Part shown: positions 46,520 through 54,004 of the stretch, piece after piece | Layout of the letters: every line of letters begins with the position of its first letter | Numbering within the stretch: the stretch's first letter is position 1 | Assembly (NCBI RefSeq): GCF_009834875.1 | Contig: NZ_WVHT01000005.1 | Coordinates: 62,001-126,000 of the forward strand | From: Hufsiella arboris | GTDB taxonomy: Bacteria > Bacteroidota > Bacteroidia > Sphingobacteriales > Sphingobacteriaceae | DNA: 64,000 nt | Direction of reading: 5' to 3' | Program-made: the position numbers and the translations under genes | Notes under the pieces: model-generated | The model's database searches: none | Told to the model about the DNA's origin: nothing | Seen by the model: the letters and a program-made list of their open reading frames with translations, nothing else

Positions 46520-46547
46520 ATTATTTTCCTTTTAAAACGGAAATATT
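46520..46547. promoter_or_regulatory. Imperfect palindrome upstream of the antitoxin gene
   Basis: ATTATTTTCC and GGAAATATT arms flank a 9-bp A/T centre (TTTTAAAAC), 24 bp before the antitoxin start. Its position fits an autoregulatory operator for the toxin-antitoxin pair; binding is inference. Confidence 0.4.
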
Positions 46548-46566
46548 TTTCTTTTGTTTGAACAGA

Positions 46567-46986
46567 TTATTCGCCCCAAGCCGTAAGTATCAGGTGTCGT
46601 ATGCCACCGTTATTCCTGTGTTCGCATAAGTAAATTCCTTGCCAGGTTCCTAATGCCAGTCTTCCGTTCGAAATTGGAATCATAACCGACGCCCCTAAAA
46701 TTGCCGCTTTTAAATGTGCAGGCATATCATCCGAACCTTCATAGTCATGTTCATAATCCGGGTCATTCTCGGGTACGGCTTTGTTAAAAAACGTTTCAAA
46801 ATCCTTTCGAACAGTTGAATCGGCATTTTCATTTATGCAAAGTGAGGCAGACGTATGCATGATGAAAACTTGGAGCATGCCTTTTTTTAATGATGATATT
46901 TCTGGAAATGCTCTTAATACATCATTTGTTATTAAATGAAATCCGCGTCTTTTCGAGAGGCTGAAGGCGTTTTGAAAAATTTTCAT
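46567..46986 (-). CDS. YjbQ-family protein (UPF0047)
   Basis: YjbQ/UPF0047 protein of 139 residues. The conserved block FIMHTSASLCINENADSTVRKDFETFF and the metal-binding-like C-terminal part GTWQGIYLCEHRNNGGIRHLILTAWGE are clear. Members have weak thiamine-phosphate-synthase-like activity in vitro; the cellular role is unsettled. It is a single gene between the toxin-antitoxin pair and the YfhO-family gene, all on the minus strand. Confidence 0.88.
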   Translation of the reverse strand: MKIFQNAFSLSKRRGFHLITNDVLRAFPEISSLKKGMLQVFIMHTSASLCINENADSTVRKDFETFFNKAVPENDPDYEHDYEGSDDMPAHLKAAILGASVMIPISNGRLALGTWQGIYLCEHRNNGGIRHLILTAWGE

Positions 46987-47054
46987 TCTGATAGCTGTTG
47001 TCCGTTGAAAACATGGGATATCAACGGAGGTTTCAGTTTTTTTGCCTAAACAAA

Positions 47055-47076
47055 AATGGCCCGATACCAGGCCATT
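47055..47076 (-). terminator. Terminator after the YfhO-family gene
   Basis: AATGGCC and GGCCATT arms form a 7-bp stem with an 8-nt loop. On the minus strand the second arm runs into TTTTTG, 21 bp after the stop of the YfhO-family gene. Confidence 0.7.
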
Positions 47077-47096
47077 AAAAAAATTATTTACTTTGA

Positions 47097-49574
47097 CTAA
47101 GCCGTTTTCAGTGTGTATTCGTCTTTCTTTTTAACTGAGAACCAAATCGCGGAAGCGAGTCCGGCGATTAAAATAATCGAAGAAATTAATGAAATCGTTT
47201 CGCCTGTATAATAAGAAGCCGGCTCAAACTTAAATTCAAGTTTGTGATTTCCGCCAGGTAACTCAGCTGCACGCAGGATGTAGTTAGCACGGAAATGCGG
47301 GAGCTTTTCTCCATCAACGTAAGCGTTCCAGCCTTTGTCATACCATATCTCCGCGAAAACAGCTAACACATCATGCCCCGCCGAGTATTCATATTTTAAA
47401 TCGTCAGGTTGATAGCTAACAAGTTTAATTTGATCTGTCGCTGCAAAGGCCGTTTTTTTGTCGTCAATTAGCGATTTGAATTTTTCATCAACTACAGCTT
47501 CATTATGCGGATCGAAGCTGCTGATGGCCGTCATTTCCTCGTCCGCATTTTTTACAAATTTCACATTTTTGACAAACCAGGCATTTCCGCATGCGGTACT
47601 TCTGTTCTGAATCCGTTGGCCCTTATTGTCTGCAGTGATCAGGTATTTAGTGTTAAGCATGTCCAAAACATCTTCGTTGATGGAATTGGAGAACTGTTTG
47701 TCAAGCACTTCCTGGTAACGCTTTAATTTCGCTGCATGATAACCTCCAAGGCTTTTGTGATAGTAAGACGTTTTGGCGTCCTGGAACGGGCTGCCGCTGG
47801 TAAGATCTAATACACGGTAATCCAAAGCCGGGTCGCGCAGAATTAACTGATCAACTTCGCGTTGCGGAATTAGTTGCTCCAGTGATTGCTTCTCGGTGAA
47901 ATTTGCATTATTCAGATAACGGCGATCAACACCCCACATATCAACTAGAACCGCTACTGCAAGCAATATGAACGTTAACTCTGGTTTTAGCTTCTGCTTC
48001 AACATTGCCCATAATAATCCGGCGGCTACCAAAACAAAAATAAGTGATCTGAAAGCGTCGGTGCGTGCCAGGCTTTCGCGGTCTTTAACCAGTGCGTTCA
48101 TGATAGAATCAGCGAAGCCTTTGTCGCCAACTACCTGTACGAGCTGGTTTTGAACAAATGAATCATCGTTGGCTGAACGGAACGACATAAATAGTCCCGG
48201 AATTGCAATAAGTAATAACAGGATACCGCCAGTAATGTACAGCGAGTATAAAAGCTTTTTTTGCAGTTGCTTTGGATCGAGTTTGTGAAAGGCTATTTCC
48301 TTAACCGCCAGTACGGCCAAAATCGGGAATAGAAAACCTGCGATTGATAAATTGGATTCAACCGCCCGGAACTTATTGTATAAAGGGAAGTAGTTAAAGA
48401 ACAAATCAGATATAACCGGCAGATTTTTTCCGAAAGAAAGAAACAAGCTTAAAATCGTTGCTCCTAAGATCCACCACTTTAAGCGGTCTTTAACAATGAA
48501 AAGTCCCAGGATAAAAAGAAAACAGATACTGGCGCCAAAGTAATAAGGTCCTGAAGTGAAAGGCTTGTCGCCCCAGTAAGTTGGCATTTGCTTCGCAAAG
48601 CTTGCAGCCTGATCTGCGGGAACACCCTTTTCCTGTACAATTTTTGCAACGGCTGAGTTTTCGTCGAGCGCCTGCGAACCTGATGATCCTCCATAAGCAT
48701 TTGGAACAAGGAAAGTGATATTTTCACCGACACCCTGGCTCCATTGGTAAGCATATTCTTTATCTAAGCCAGTTTGAGGTTCGGCCTTATCTGATGTCAG
48801 ATTTGATTTACCCCGGATTGATTCTTGTCCATACTCATAAGTGGTCCACAGAGAACCAGCGTTAACACCTACTGCTACGATAACTGCGGCGGCCAAAAAA
48901 CCTACCGATTTTAAAAATCCGGAAGTTGATTTTGCTCGTATGGCATGGTACAGCTCAATACCAACCAGAATTATCAGTGCAATAAACAAATAATAAGTCA
49001 TCTGGATATGATTCGCCCGTACTTCAAGGGCCAGAAACAGGGCAGTAATCGCAGCGCCTAAAAGATATTTGCCGCGGAACGTTAGTAAGATTCCGGCCAA
49101 TATAGGAGCGAAAAAGGCCATAGCCAGCGCCTGGTTAGCATGTCCCGCTTCTATCAGAATAAAATTATAGGAAGAAAAAGTGTAAGCAATTGCGCCAGCT
49201 GCAGCCAGCCAGGGGTTCATGCGAAGGACACAAAACAATAAATATCCGCCTAACAAAAAGAGGAATATTAAATAAATGGGATTAGGTAAAACAGTTGTTA
49301 AAAATGCAATAACATGCGTGATAACGTTTTTCGGATATTGCGCCCAAACCTGGTATGCCGGCATACCGCCAAACATGGAATTAGTCCAAAGTGGTGCCTT
49401 GCCATCCTTGGCCTTGAAATCCATTATTTCCTTTTGTCCGGCCTGAGCCTGCAATACATCGCTCTGCATGAGCGATTTTCCCTGCAATGCCGGAGTAAAG
49501 TAAATTCCACACAGCACTATAAAAATTCCAATAATGGCCAGGTGAATGCCATTGCGTTTGAACCAGTTATTCAT
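47097..49574 (-). CDS. YfhO-family multi-pass membrane protein
   Basis: An 825-residue membrane protein with about 12-13 helices and a large extracytoplasmic loop near the C-terminus. It matches the YfhO family (Bacillus YfhO glycosylates lipoteichoic acid; the fold is GT-C-like). Visible features are QSDVLQAQAGQKEIMDFKAKDGKAPLWTNSMFGGMPAYQ in the first loop and an acidic/aromatic motif there, plus AEIWYDKGWNAYVDGEKLP near the end. In Bacteroidota its substrate is not known; transfer from a polyprenyl-phosphate sugar is the likely reaction type. It stands divergent from the SAM-riboswitch locus. Confidence 0.85.
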   Translation of the reverse strand: MNNWFKRNGIHLAIIGIFIVLCGIYFTPALQGKSLMQSDVLQAQAGQKEIMDFKAKDGKAPLWTNSMFGGMPAYQVWAQYPKNVITHVIAFLTTVLPNPIYLIFLFLLGGYLLFCVLRMNPWLAAAGAIAYTFSSYNFILIEAGHANQALAMAFFAPILAGILLTFRGKYLLGAAITALFLALEVRANHIQMTYYLFIALIILVGIELYHAIRAKSTSGFLKSVGFLAAAVIVAVGVNAGSLWTTYEYGQESIRGKSNLTSDKAEPQTGLDKEYAYQWSQGVGENITFLVPNAYGGSSGSQALDENSAVAKIVQEKGVPADQAASFAKQMPTYWGDKPFTSGPYYFGASICFLFILGLFIVKDRLKWWILGATILSLFLSFGKNLPVISDLFFNYFPLYNKFRAVESNLSIAGFLFPILAVLAVKEIAFHKLDPKQLQKKLLYSLYITGGILLLLIAIPGLFMSFRSANDDSFVQNQLVQVVGDKGFADSIMNALVKDRESLARTDAFRSLIFVLVAAGLLWAMLKQKLKPELTFILLAVAVLVDMWGVDRRYLNNANFTEKQSLEQLIPQREVDQLILRDPALDYRVLDLTSGSPFQDAKTSYYHKSLGGYHAAKLKRYQEVLDKQFSNSINEDVLDMLNTKYLITADNKGQRIQNRSTACGNAWFVKNVKFVKNADEEMTAISSFDPHNEAVVDEKFKSLIDDKKTAFAATDQIKLVSYQPDDLKYEYSAGHDVLAVFAEIWYDKGWNAYVDGEKLPHFRANYILRAAELPGGNHKLEFKFEPASYYTGETISLISSIILIAGLASAIWFSVKKKDEYTLKTA

Positions 49575-49734
49575 TTAATTCTAAAAATTACGAAAGCCAA
49601 AAATAGGAAAAGGATATAGAATGCGAAATGCAGGAAGTTAAGTTTCTGGCAGCTTTTAAATCTCCAGGATTAGATCATGAAAAAGGAATAATCGTAAGAT
49701 AAAAAATAATAATCTATAGAATTAGTAGATTTAA
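49575..49734. other. Gene-free stretch between YfhO-family gene and riboswitch
   Basis: About 160 bp of AT-rich DNA with no convincing ORF. It must hold the promoters for the two divergent units; only the element near 49737 for the right-hand unit is recognisable. Confidence 0.5.
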
Positions 49735-49736
49735 TT

Positions 49737-49744
49737 TATCTTTG
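49737..49744 (+). promoter_or_regulatory. -7 element ahead of the SAM riboswitch
   Basis: A TAnnTTTG-like element (ending TTTG, directly before CCGCAT) lies about 22 bp ahead of the riboswitch P1 helix, at the right place to start the leader transcript. The exact edge is approximate. Confidence 0.45.
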
Positions 49745-49765
49745 CCGCATAATCGTTCTTATTCA

Positions 49766-49868
49766 ATTATCAAGAAAGACTGAGGGAAAGGCCCGATGAC
49801 GTCTTAGCAACCTGCGCCTCCAGCGTAACGGTGCTAATTCCTATCTGTTAAATGACAGAGAAGATAAT
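49766..49868 (+). promoter_or_regulatory. SAM-I (S-box) riboswitch aptamer
   Basis: This leader matches the S-box consensus. P1 is ATTATC (49766-49771) paired with GATAAT (49863-49868). The core contains GAGGGAAAGGCCCGATGA, AGCAACC, a P3 with CGC/GCG arms, GGTGCTAATTCC and a P4 (CTGT/ACAG). SAM binding stabilises P1 and normally switches genes for methionine or sulfur metabolism off. It lies 82 bp before the TlpA-like gene and heads the unit with the poly-Cys ORF and the SusC/SusD pair. Confidence 0.93.
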
Positions 49869-49958
49869 GCAGAAGATTTGCATTGAACGGAGCTCCGGGA
49901 TATGATACCTCTTTCTTTCACTAATTGATTTACGGTTTAATTAAAGTCTAATGCAAAT
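49866..49958 (+). promoter_or_regulatory. Putative translational expression platform of the SAM riboswitch
   Basis: ATTTGCATT (49876-49884) is perfectly complementary to AATGCAAAT (49950-49958), which covers the start codon of the TlpA-like gene. The same segment can instead fold with AATGCAGA (49866-49873) into an 8-bp hairpin (one G-U pair), but that hairpin uses the last three P1 bases. With SAM bound, P1 would free the segment to mask the start codon. Without SAM, the local hairpin would hide it and leave the start open. Pairing is seen in the sequence; the switching is inference. Confidence 0.6.
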
Positions 49959-50541
49959 GATAAATAAAATCAGGGGCAGCTTTCGTCTGCTGGGTATTGC
50001 GTCATTATTATTAATGTCCTTTCTAACGAAGGCGCAAGGCTTAAATACATCTAATTCAGCGACTGATGATCGTGGCTACTTAGTTAAGACGGGTGATGTC
50101 GCTCCGGCTGATTTCACTCTTCGGTTGGCAGATGGCACTGAGACATCTTTAAGTAAACTACGCGGAAAGGTGGTGGTGTTGCAATTTACAGCCAGCTGGT
50201 GCAGCGTTTGCCGCGAAGAAATGCCGCATCTTGAAAAAGAAGTTTGGCAAGCCTATAAAAATAAAGGACTTGTTTTGATTGGCGTCGACAGGGACGAACC
50301 GCTTGAAAAAGTAATCAACTTTCAAAAGAGTATGAACATCAGTTATCCCTTAGCACTTGATCCCGGCGCAGAGATATTTGGACGCTTCGCCGATAAAAAA
50401 AGTGGTGTCACACGGAATGTTGTAATCGATAGGGACGGCAAGATAGCTTATCTCACCCGCTTGTATGACCGGCAGGAATTTATGTCAATGCTTAAAAAAA
50501 TTGAGTCGCTGGTAGCTACAACGGGCGCCGCTTCAAGGTAG
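49951..50541 (+). CDS. TlpA/ResA-like periplasmic thiol-disulfide oxidoreductase
   Basis: Thioredoxin-fold protein of 196 residues with a Sec signal peptide (about 1-30, ending TKAQ), so periplasmic. The redox site is WCSVC (Cys84 and Cys87) in VVLQFTASWCSVCREEMPHLEKEV, followed by the AhpC/TSA-like VIDRDGKIAYLTRLYDRQEF. It would reduce or shuffle disulfides. As the first gene behind a SAM riboswitch and ahead of a SusC/SusD pair, it may handle an imported sulfur compound or keep receptor thiols in order (inference). A second ATG at 49957 is an alternative start. Confidence 0.9.
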   Translation: MQMINKIRGSFRLLGIASLLLMSFLTKAQGLNTSNSATDDRGYLVKTGDVAPADFTLRLADGTETSLSKLRGKVVVLQFTASWCSVCREEMPHLEKEVWQAYKNKGLVLIGVDRDEPLEKVINFQKSMNISYPLALDPGAEIFGRFADKKSGVTRNVVIDRDGKIAYLTRLYDRQEFMSMLKKIESLVATTGAASR

Positions 50542-50580
50542 CCGCCAGCAATAACCGCATTTAGTTTAAACGATAATTCC

Positions 50581-50694
50581 ATGAAAACATCATCTACCAT
50601 CCTTCGTAAATCTTCTGTTCTTATCACTTCGCCTGTTAAGGTATTTATGGCACTATGTGCCACAAATCACTCATGTTGTTGTTGCTGCTGTTGA
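50581..50694 (+). CDS. Poly-cysteine leader peptide (37 codons, ends in six Cys)
   Basis: A small ORF, 39 bp after the TlpA-like stop and 117 bp before the SusC start. The peptide begins MKTSSTILRKSSVLITSPVK and ends ALCATNHSCCCCCC, so six consecutive Cys codons (TGT, TGT, TGT, TGC, TGC, TGT) sit directly before the TGA. A 6-bp hairpin (TGGCAC/GTGCCA, 50648-50662) lies just upstream of the Cys run. Poly-Cys short ORFs that sense cysteine supply by ribosome stalling are known in mycobacteria; here the idea is inference from layout. The peptide is basic and has no domain. Confidence 0.65.
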   Translation: MKTSSTILRKSSVLITSPVKVFMALCATNHSCCCCCC

Positions 50695-50811
50695 TATTTT
50701 AATCGTGGACCGTCGTCCGAACACTAATTCCTAGTCTTTAATCTTCACATGCAACTGGTAAAATCCCGGGATGTTACAATGTATGTACATTAAAATCTAT
50801 TTAAAACTATC
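50695..50811 (+). promoter_or_regulatory. Structured spacer between poly-Cys ORF and SusC gene
   Basis: This gap holds several small inverted repeats: GGAC-CGTC-GTCC (about 50707-50718), ATCCCGGGAT (palindrome, about 50764-50773) and AATGTA-TG-TACATT (about 50779-50792). GCAAC at about 50751 can pair with GTTGC inside the Cys codons. No T-run hairpin is seen, so control here, if any, would act on translation or on Rho-dependent termination. Confidence 0.4.
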
Positions 50812-53800
50812 ATGAAAAGAATTTACAAATGGCTCCCTGCTATTTTACTATCATTCATTTTTCTACAGAAGGTGGCAGCACAATCTGTCATAATAAGCGG
50901 TACTATCACTGCGCAATCAGATAAGCTTCCCCTGCCAGGGGTAAGTATAACAGTGAAAGGATCTTCGGCTGTCACCCAAACCAATACTGAGGGTAAATTT
51001 ACTGTAAGGGCAAATGTTAACGATGTGCTCAGAATAACTTACATCGGTTTTACTGCTCAGGAAATTACAGTTACTCAAAATAATTCCAACCTGCAGATAG
51101 TGCTTCAGGAAACCGCCAATTCTCTAAGCGAAGTTGTTGTGACGGCATTAAATATTTCCAAGGATAAAAAATCGTTAGGATATGCTGTTCAGGGGCTGAA
51201 GGCTAAAGATATTTCGCAGGCAAAGGAAACTAACCTGGTCAATGCACTTTCTGGCAAGATTGCTGGTGTACAGGTTACCAATAGTCAGGGTGACATGGGT
51301 TCTTCCCGAATAGTTATCCGTGGTGAAACTTCGGTATCGGGTAATAACCAACCACTTTTTGTTGTCGACGGTGTGATTGTTGATAATTCGCAGTTCCAGG
51401 GTACCAATGGATCAAGGGATTTTGCTAATGCCATTTCTGATCTGAACTCCGAAGACATCGAGTCCATCAGTGTGCTTAAGGGACCAAACGCGGCGGCATT
51501 ATATGGTTATCGTGCTGCTGCCGGCGTAATTCTGATTAAAACAAAAACCGGTAAAGGAACAAAGGGACTTGGTATAACCGTTAACTCGAATACTACTTTC
51601 TCTAATCTGAATGTGTTTCCGGATTATCAGAATGCATATGGCCAGGGTTCTAACGGAAAATTCAGCTATGTAGACGGTAAAGGCGGTGGTGTAAACGATG
51701 GTGTAGATGAGAGTTGGGGGCCGGCGCTGGATGGCTCACTGATTCCTCAGTTTTATTCGAACGGACAGGCTGTGCCGTTCGTAGCACATCCGGATAACGT
51801 ACGCAGTTTTTTCAGAACAGGCGTAACCTTGAACAATGGAGTCGCACTTTCGGGCAGCGGCGAAAAATATGATTTCAGGTTATCGTACAACAATCTACAC
51901 CAAACGGGAGTTGTGCCGAACTCGTCGCAAGGCAGAAACTCCTTTTTACTAAACGGCAGTTACAAGCTAAACAAAAATCTAACATTGACCGCTATTGCCA
52001 ATTACATCAAAGATGATGCTGACAATTTGCCGGGCGCTTATGGCAGAAGGGCGACAAGCACCATGTTACAGTTCACCTGGTTCGGGCGCCAGGTCGATGT
52101 AAACCAGCTTTATCCTTATCGTGATGCCAACGGCAATACGTTTAACTGGAACAACAGCTATTACAGCAATCCATACTTTATCGCTTATGAAAATACTGTC
52201 GGACAACACAAAAACCGCTTGATCGGAAGTGTTGAACTTAACTACAAAATAGCCGAAGGTTTATCTGCTAATTTCCGTACCGGTACAGACTTTTATAACG
52301 ATCGCCGGAAAATAAGGATTGCTTATGGCACCAATGGAACGCCGTTTGGCTCATATGAAGAAGACGCATATTATGTGAATGAAACCAATACAGAAGCGCG
52401 GTTGCAATACACTAGAAAGTTGAACGATGACTTTTCAATTGATGTTTTCGCCGGAGGCAATCTGAGTTCCATTATAAACGAACAGAATGACCAGGTAGCG
52501 CCTAAACTGGCGGTGGCAGGGTTATATACGCTCAGCAATTCCCGCGATCCGCTGGTGTCATCGAATTACTATGGGAGGCTAAAAACGTACAGTATTTTCG
52601 GCTCGGCACAGGTTGGGTTCAGGAATTATGCATATATAAATTTTACCGGCCGTAATGACTGGTCTTCTACATTACCGGTAGCCAACTTATCTTACTTTTA
52701 CCCATCTGTAAATGGAAGTTTGATACTTTCGGAGGCATTTAATCTGAAGGGCGATGTATTAAGCTATTTTAAATTGAGAGGCGGCTGGTCGAAGGTCGGG
52801 AAAGCGACAACGCCTTACCAGTTAATTAATACTTACACATTCGGTACGCTTTTCGGCTCCAATCCACAGCAAAGCGCAGCCAGCGTCAACCTGAACGCAA
52901 ACCTGAAACCGGAAACGACAACTTCGGGAGAGGCGGGCTTTGAACTAGGCTTTTTAAAGGATCGCGTACGGCTTGATGTGAGTGCTTACAATACCAATAG
53001 TGTTAACCAGATATTAAGTGTAGATGTTAGTCCTTCGACAGGCTATAGCCAGCAACTGATTAACGGCGGCCGCATAAACAACAGGGGGCTTGAAATACAA
53101 CTGGGTGGCACCCCGATTAAGAAAAGCGATTTTTTATGGGATGTCACGATCAATTATTCTCTGAACCGAAGCAAGGTTGAATCACTTGATGAAGAAGGTC
53201 GCCTGCAAAGTTATATTCTTGGCACCAACCGGACCGTGCAGGTTTTGGCAGCCGTAGGTAAACCTTATGGCACGCTCTTCGGCAATGCTTATCTTCGCGA
53301 TGCCTCAGGTCAGATTATTATCGGGGCTAACGGTACGCCGGTCACTAATCCCACCAAGCAATATTTAGGAAAATTTACGCCGGATTGGCTTGGAAGCATT
53401 AATAACAGCTTCAGCTATAAAGGGATAAACCTTAGTTTTTTAGTTGATGCCCGGGTAGGAGGATCGATTTATTCGAATACTAATCGTACAGGGACTTACA
53501 CCGGTGTGCTGGCGTCAACATTGCCCGGCCGGGGTGCAGCTAACGGTGGTTTGAGTTATTATTATCCGGAGAATAATACCGCTACTGCCGCAGTGCAGAT
53601 CAGCAACGGAGGACAAGCGCCCAAAGGTGAAGTTGTATACGATGACGGTATGATTTTCAAAGGAGTAAAATCGGACGGGACACCCAATACTACTATTCTC
53701 CCGGCTCAATCTTATTACAAAGGATTCACAAACTTTGATGAGTCTTTTGTTTACGATGCATCCTATGTCAAGTTACGCGAAGTGAAGATAGGTTACGTTT

Positions 53801-54000
53801 TCCCGTCCAAACTGGTAAAAGGGCTGGGTCTGCAATCTGCCACGGTGTCGTTAGTTGGCCGTAATCTTTGGATAATTCATAAAAATGTTCCAAATATCGA
53901 TCCTGAAACTGCTTTTAATACGGGAAACGGGCAGGGTCTGGAAGATCTGACCCTTCCGACAGTTCGCAACGTTGGTTTTAACATTAACCTTAATTTCTAA
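50812..54000 (+). CDS. SusC/RagA-family TonB-dependent receptor of the SAM-riboswitch locus
   Basis: Outer-membrane importer of 1062 residues. It has a signal peptide (about 1-24, ending KVAAQ), then the carboxypeptidase-regulatory-like domain (SVIISGTITAQSDKLPLPGVSITVKGSS) and a TonB-box region (LSEVVVTALNISKDKKSLGYAVQ). The plug shows LVNALSGKIAGVQVTNSQGDMGSSRIVIRGE, LFVVDGVIVDN and GPNAAALYGYRAAAGVILIKTK; the barrel ends in FNINLNF. It belongs to a different subgroup from the receptor at 22877. With the SAM riboswitch and the poly-Cys ORF upstream, a methionine-, cysteine- or other sulfur-containing ligand is the best guess. Confidence 0.95.
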   Translation: MKRIYKWLPAILLSFIFLQKVAAQSVIISGTITAQSDKLPLPGVSITVKGSSAVTQTNTEGKFTVRANVNDVLRITYIGFTAQEITVTQNNSNLQIVLQETANSLSEVVVTALNISKDKKSLGYAVQGLKAKDISQAKETNLVNALSGKIAGVQVTNSQGDMGSSRIVIRGETSVSGNNQPLFVVDGVIVDNSQFQGTNGSRDFANAISDLNSEDIESISVLKGPNAAALYGYRAAAGVILIKTKTGKGTKGLGITVNSNTTFSNLNVFPDYQNAYGQGSNGKFSYVDGKGGGVNDGVDESWGPALDGSLIPQFYSNGQAVPFVAHPDNVRSFFRTGVTLNNGVALSGSGEKYDFRLSYNNLHQTGVVPNSSQGRNSFLLNGSYKLNKNLTLTAIANYIKDDADNLPGAYGRRATSTMLQFTWFGRQVDVNQLYPYRDANGNTFNWNNSYYSNPYFIAYENTVGQHKNRLIGSVELNYKIAEGLSANFRTGTDFYNDRRKIRIAYGTNGTPFGSYEEDAYYVNETNTEARLQYTRKLNDDFSIDVFAGGNLSSIINEQNDQVAPKLAVAGLYTLSNSRDPLVSSNYYGRLKTYSIFGSAQVGFRNYAYINFTGRNDWSSTLPVANLSYFYPSVNGSLILSEAFNLKGDVLSYFKLRGGWSKVGKATTPYQLINTYTFGTLFGSNPQQSAASVNLNANLKPETTTSGEAGFELGFLKDRVRLDVSAYNTNSVNQILSVDVSPSTGYSQQLINGGRINNRGLEIQLGGTPIKKSDFLWDVTINYSLNRSKVESLDEEGRLQSYILGTNRTVQVLAAVGKPYGTLFGNAYLRDASGQIIIGANGTPVTNPTKQYLGKFTPDWLGSINNSFSYKGINLSFLVDARVGGSIYSNTNRTGTYTGVLASTLPGRGAANGGLSYYYPENNTATAAVQISNGGQAPKGEVVYDDGMIFKGVKSDGTPNTTILPAQSYYKGFTNFDESFVYDASYVKLREVKIGYVFPSKLVKGLGLQSATVSLVGRNLWIIHKNVPNIDPETAFNTGNGQGLEDLTLPTVRNVGFNINLNF

Positions 54001-54004
54001 ACTT

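Noticed and set aside
50448-50663. 71-codon minus-strand ORF across the TlpA-like end and poly-Cys ORF
   Set aside because: No recognisable protein, crosses a gene end, and conflicts with the direction of the unit.
50674-50691. The Cys-codon run as a plain microsatellite
   Set aside because: The codons mix TGT and TGC (three TGT, two TGC, one TGT) and stop exactly at a TGA in a start-to-stop frame, so slippage alone explains it poorly. I keep this as the main alternative.
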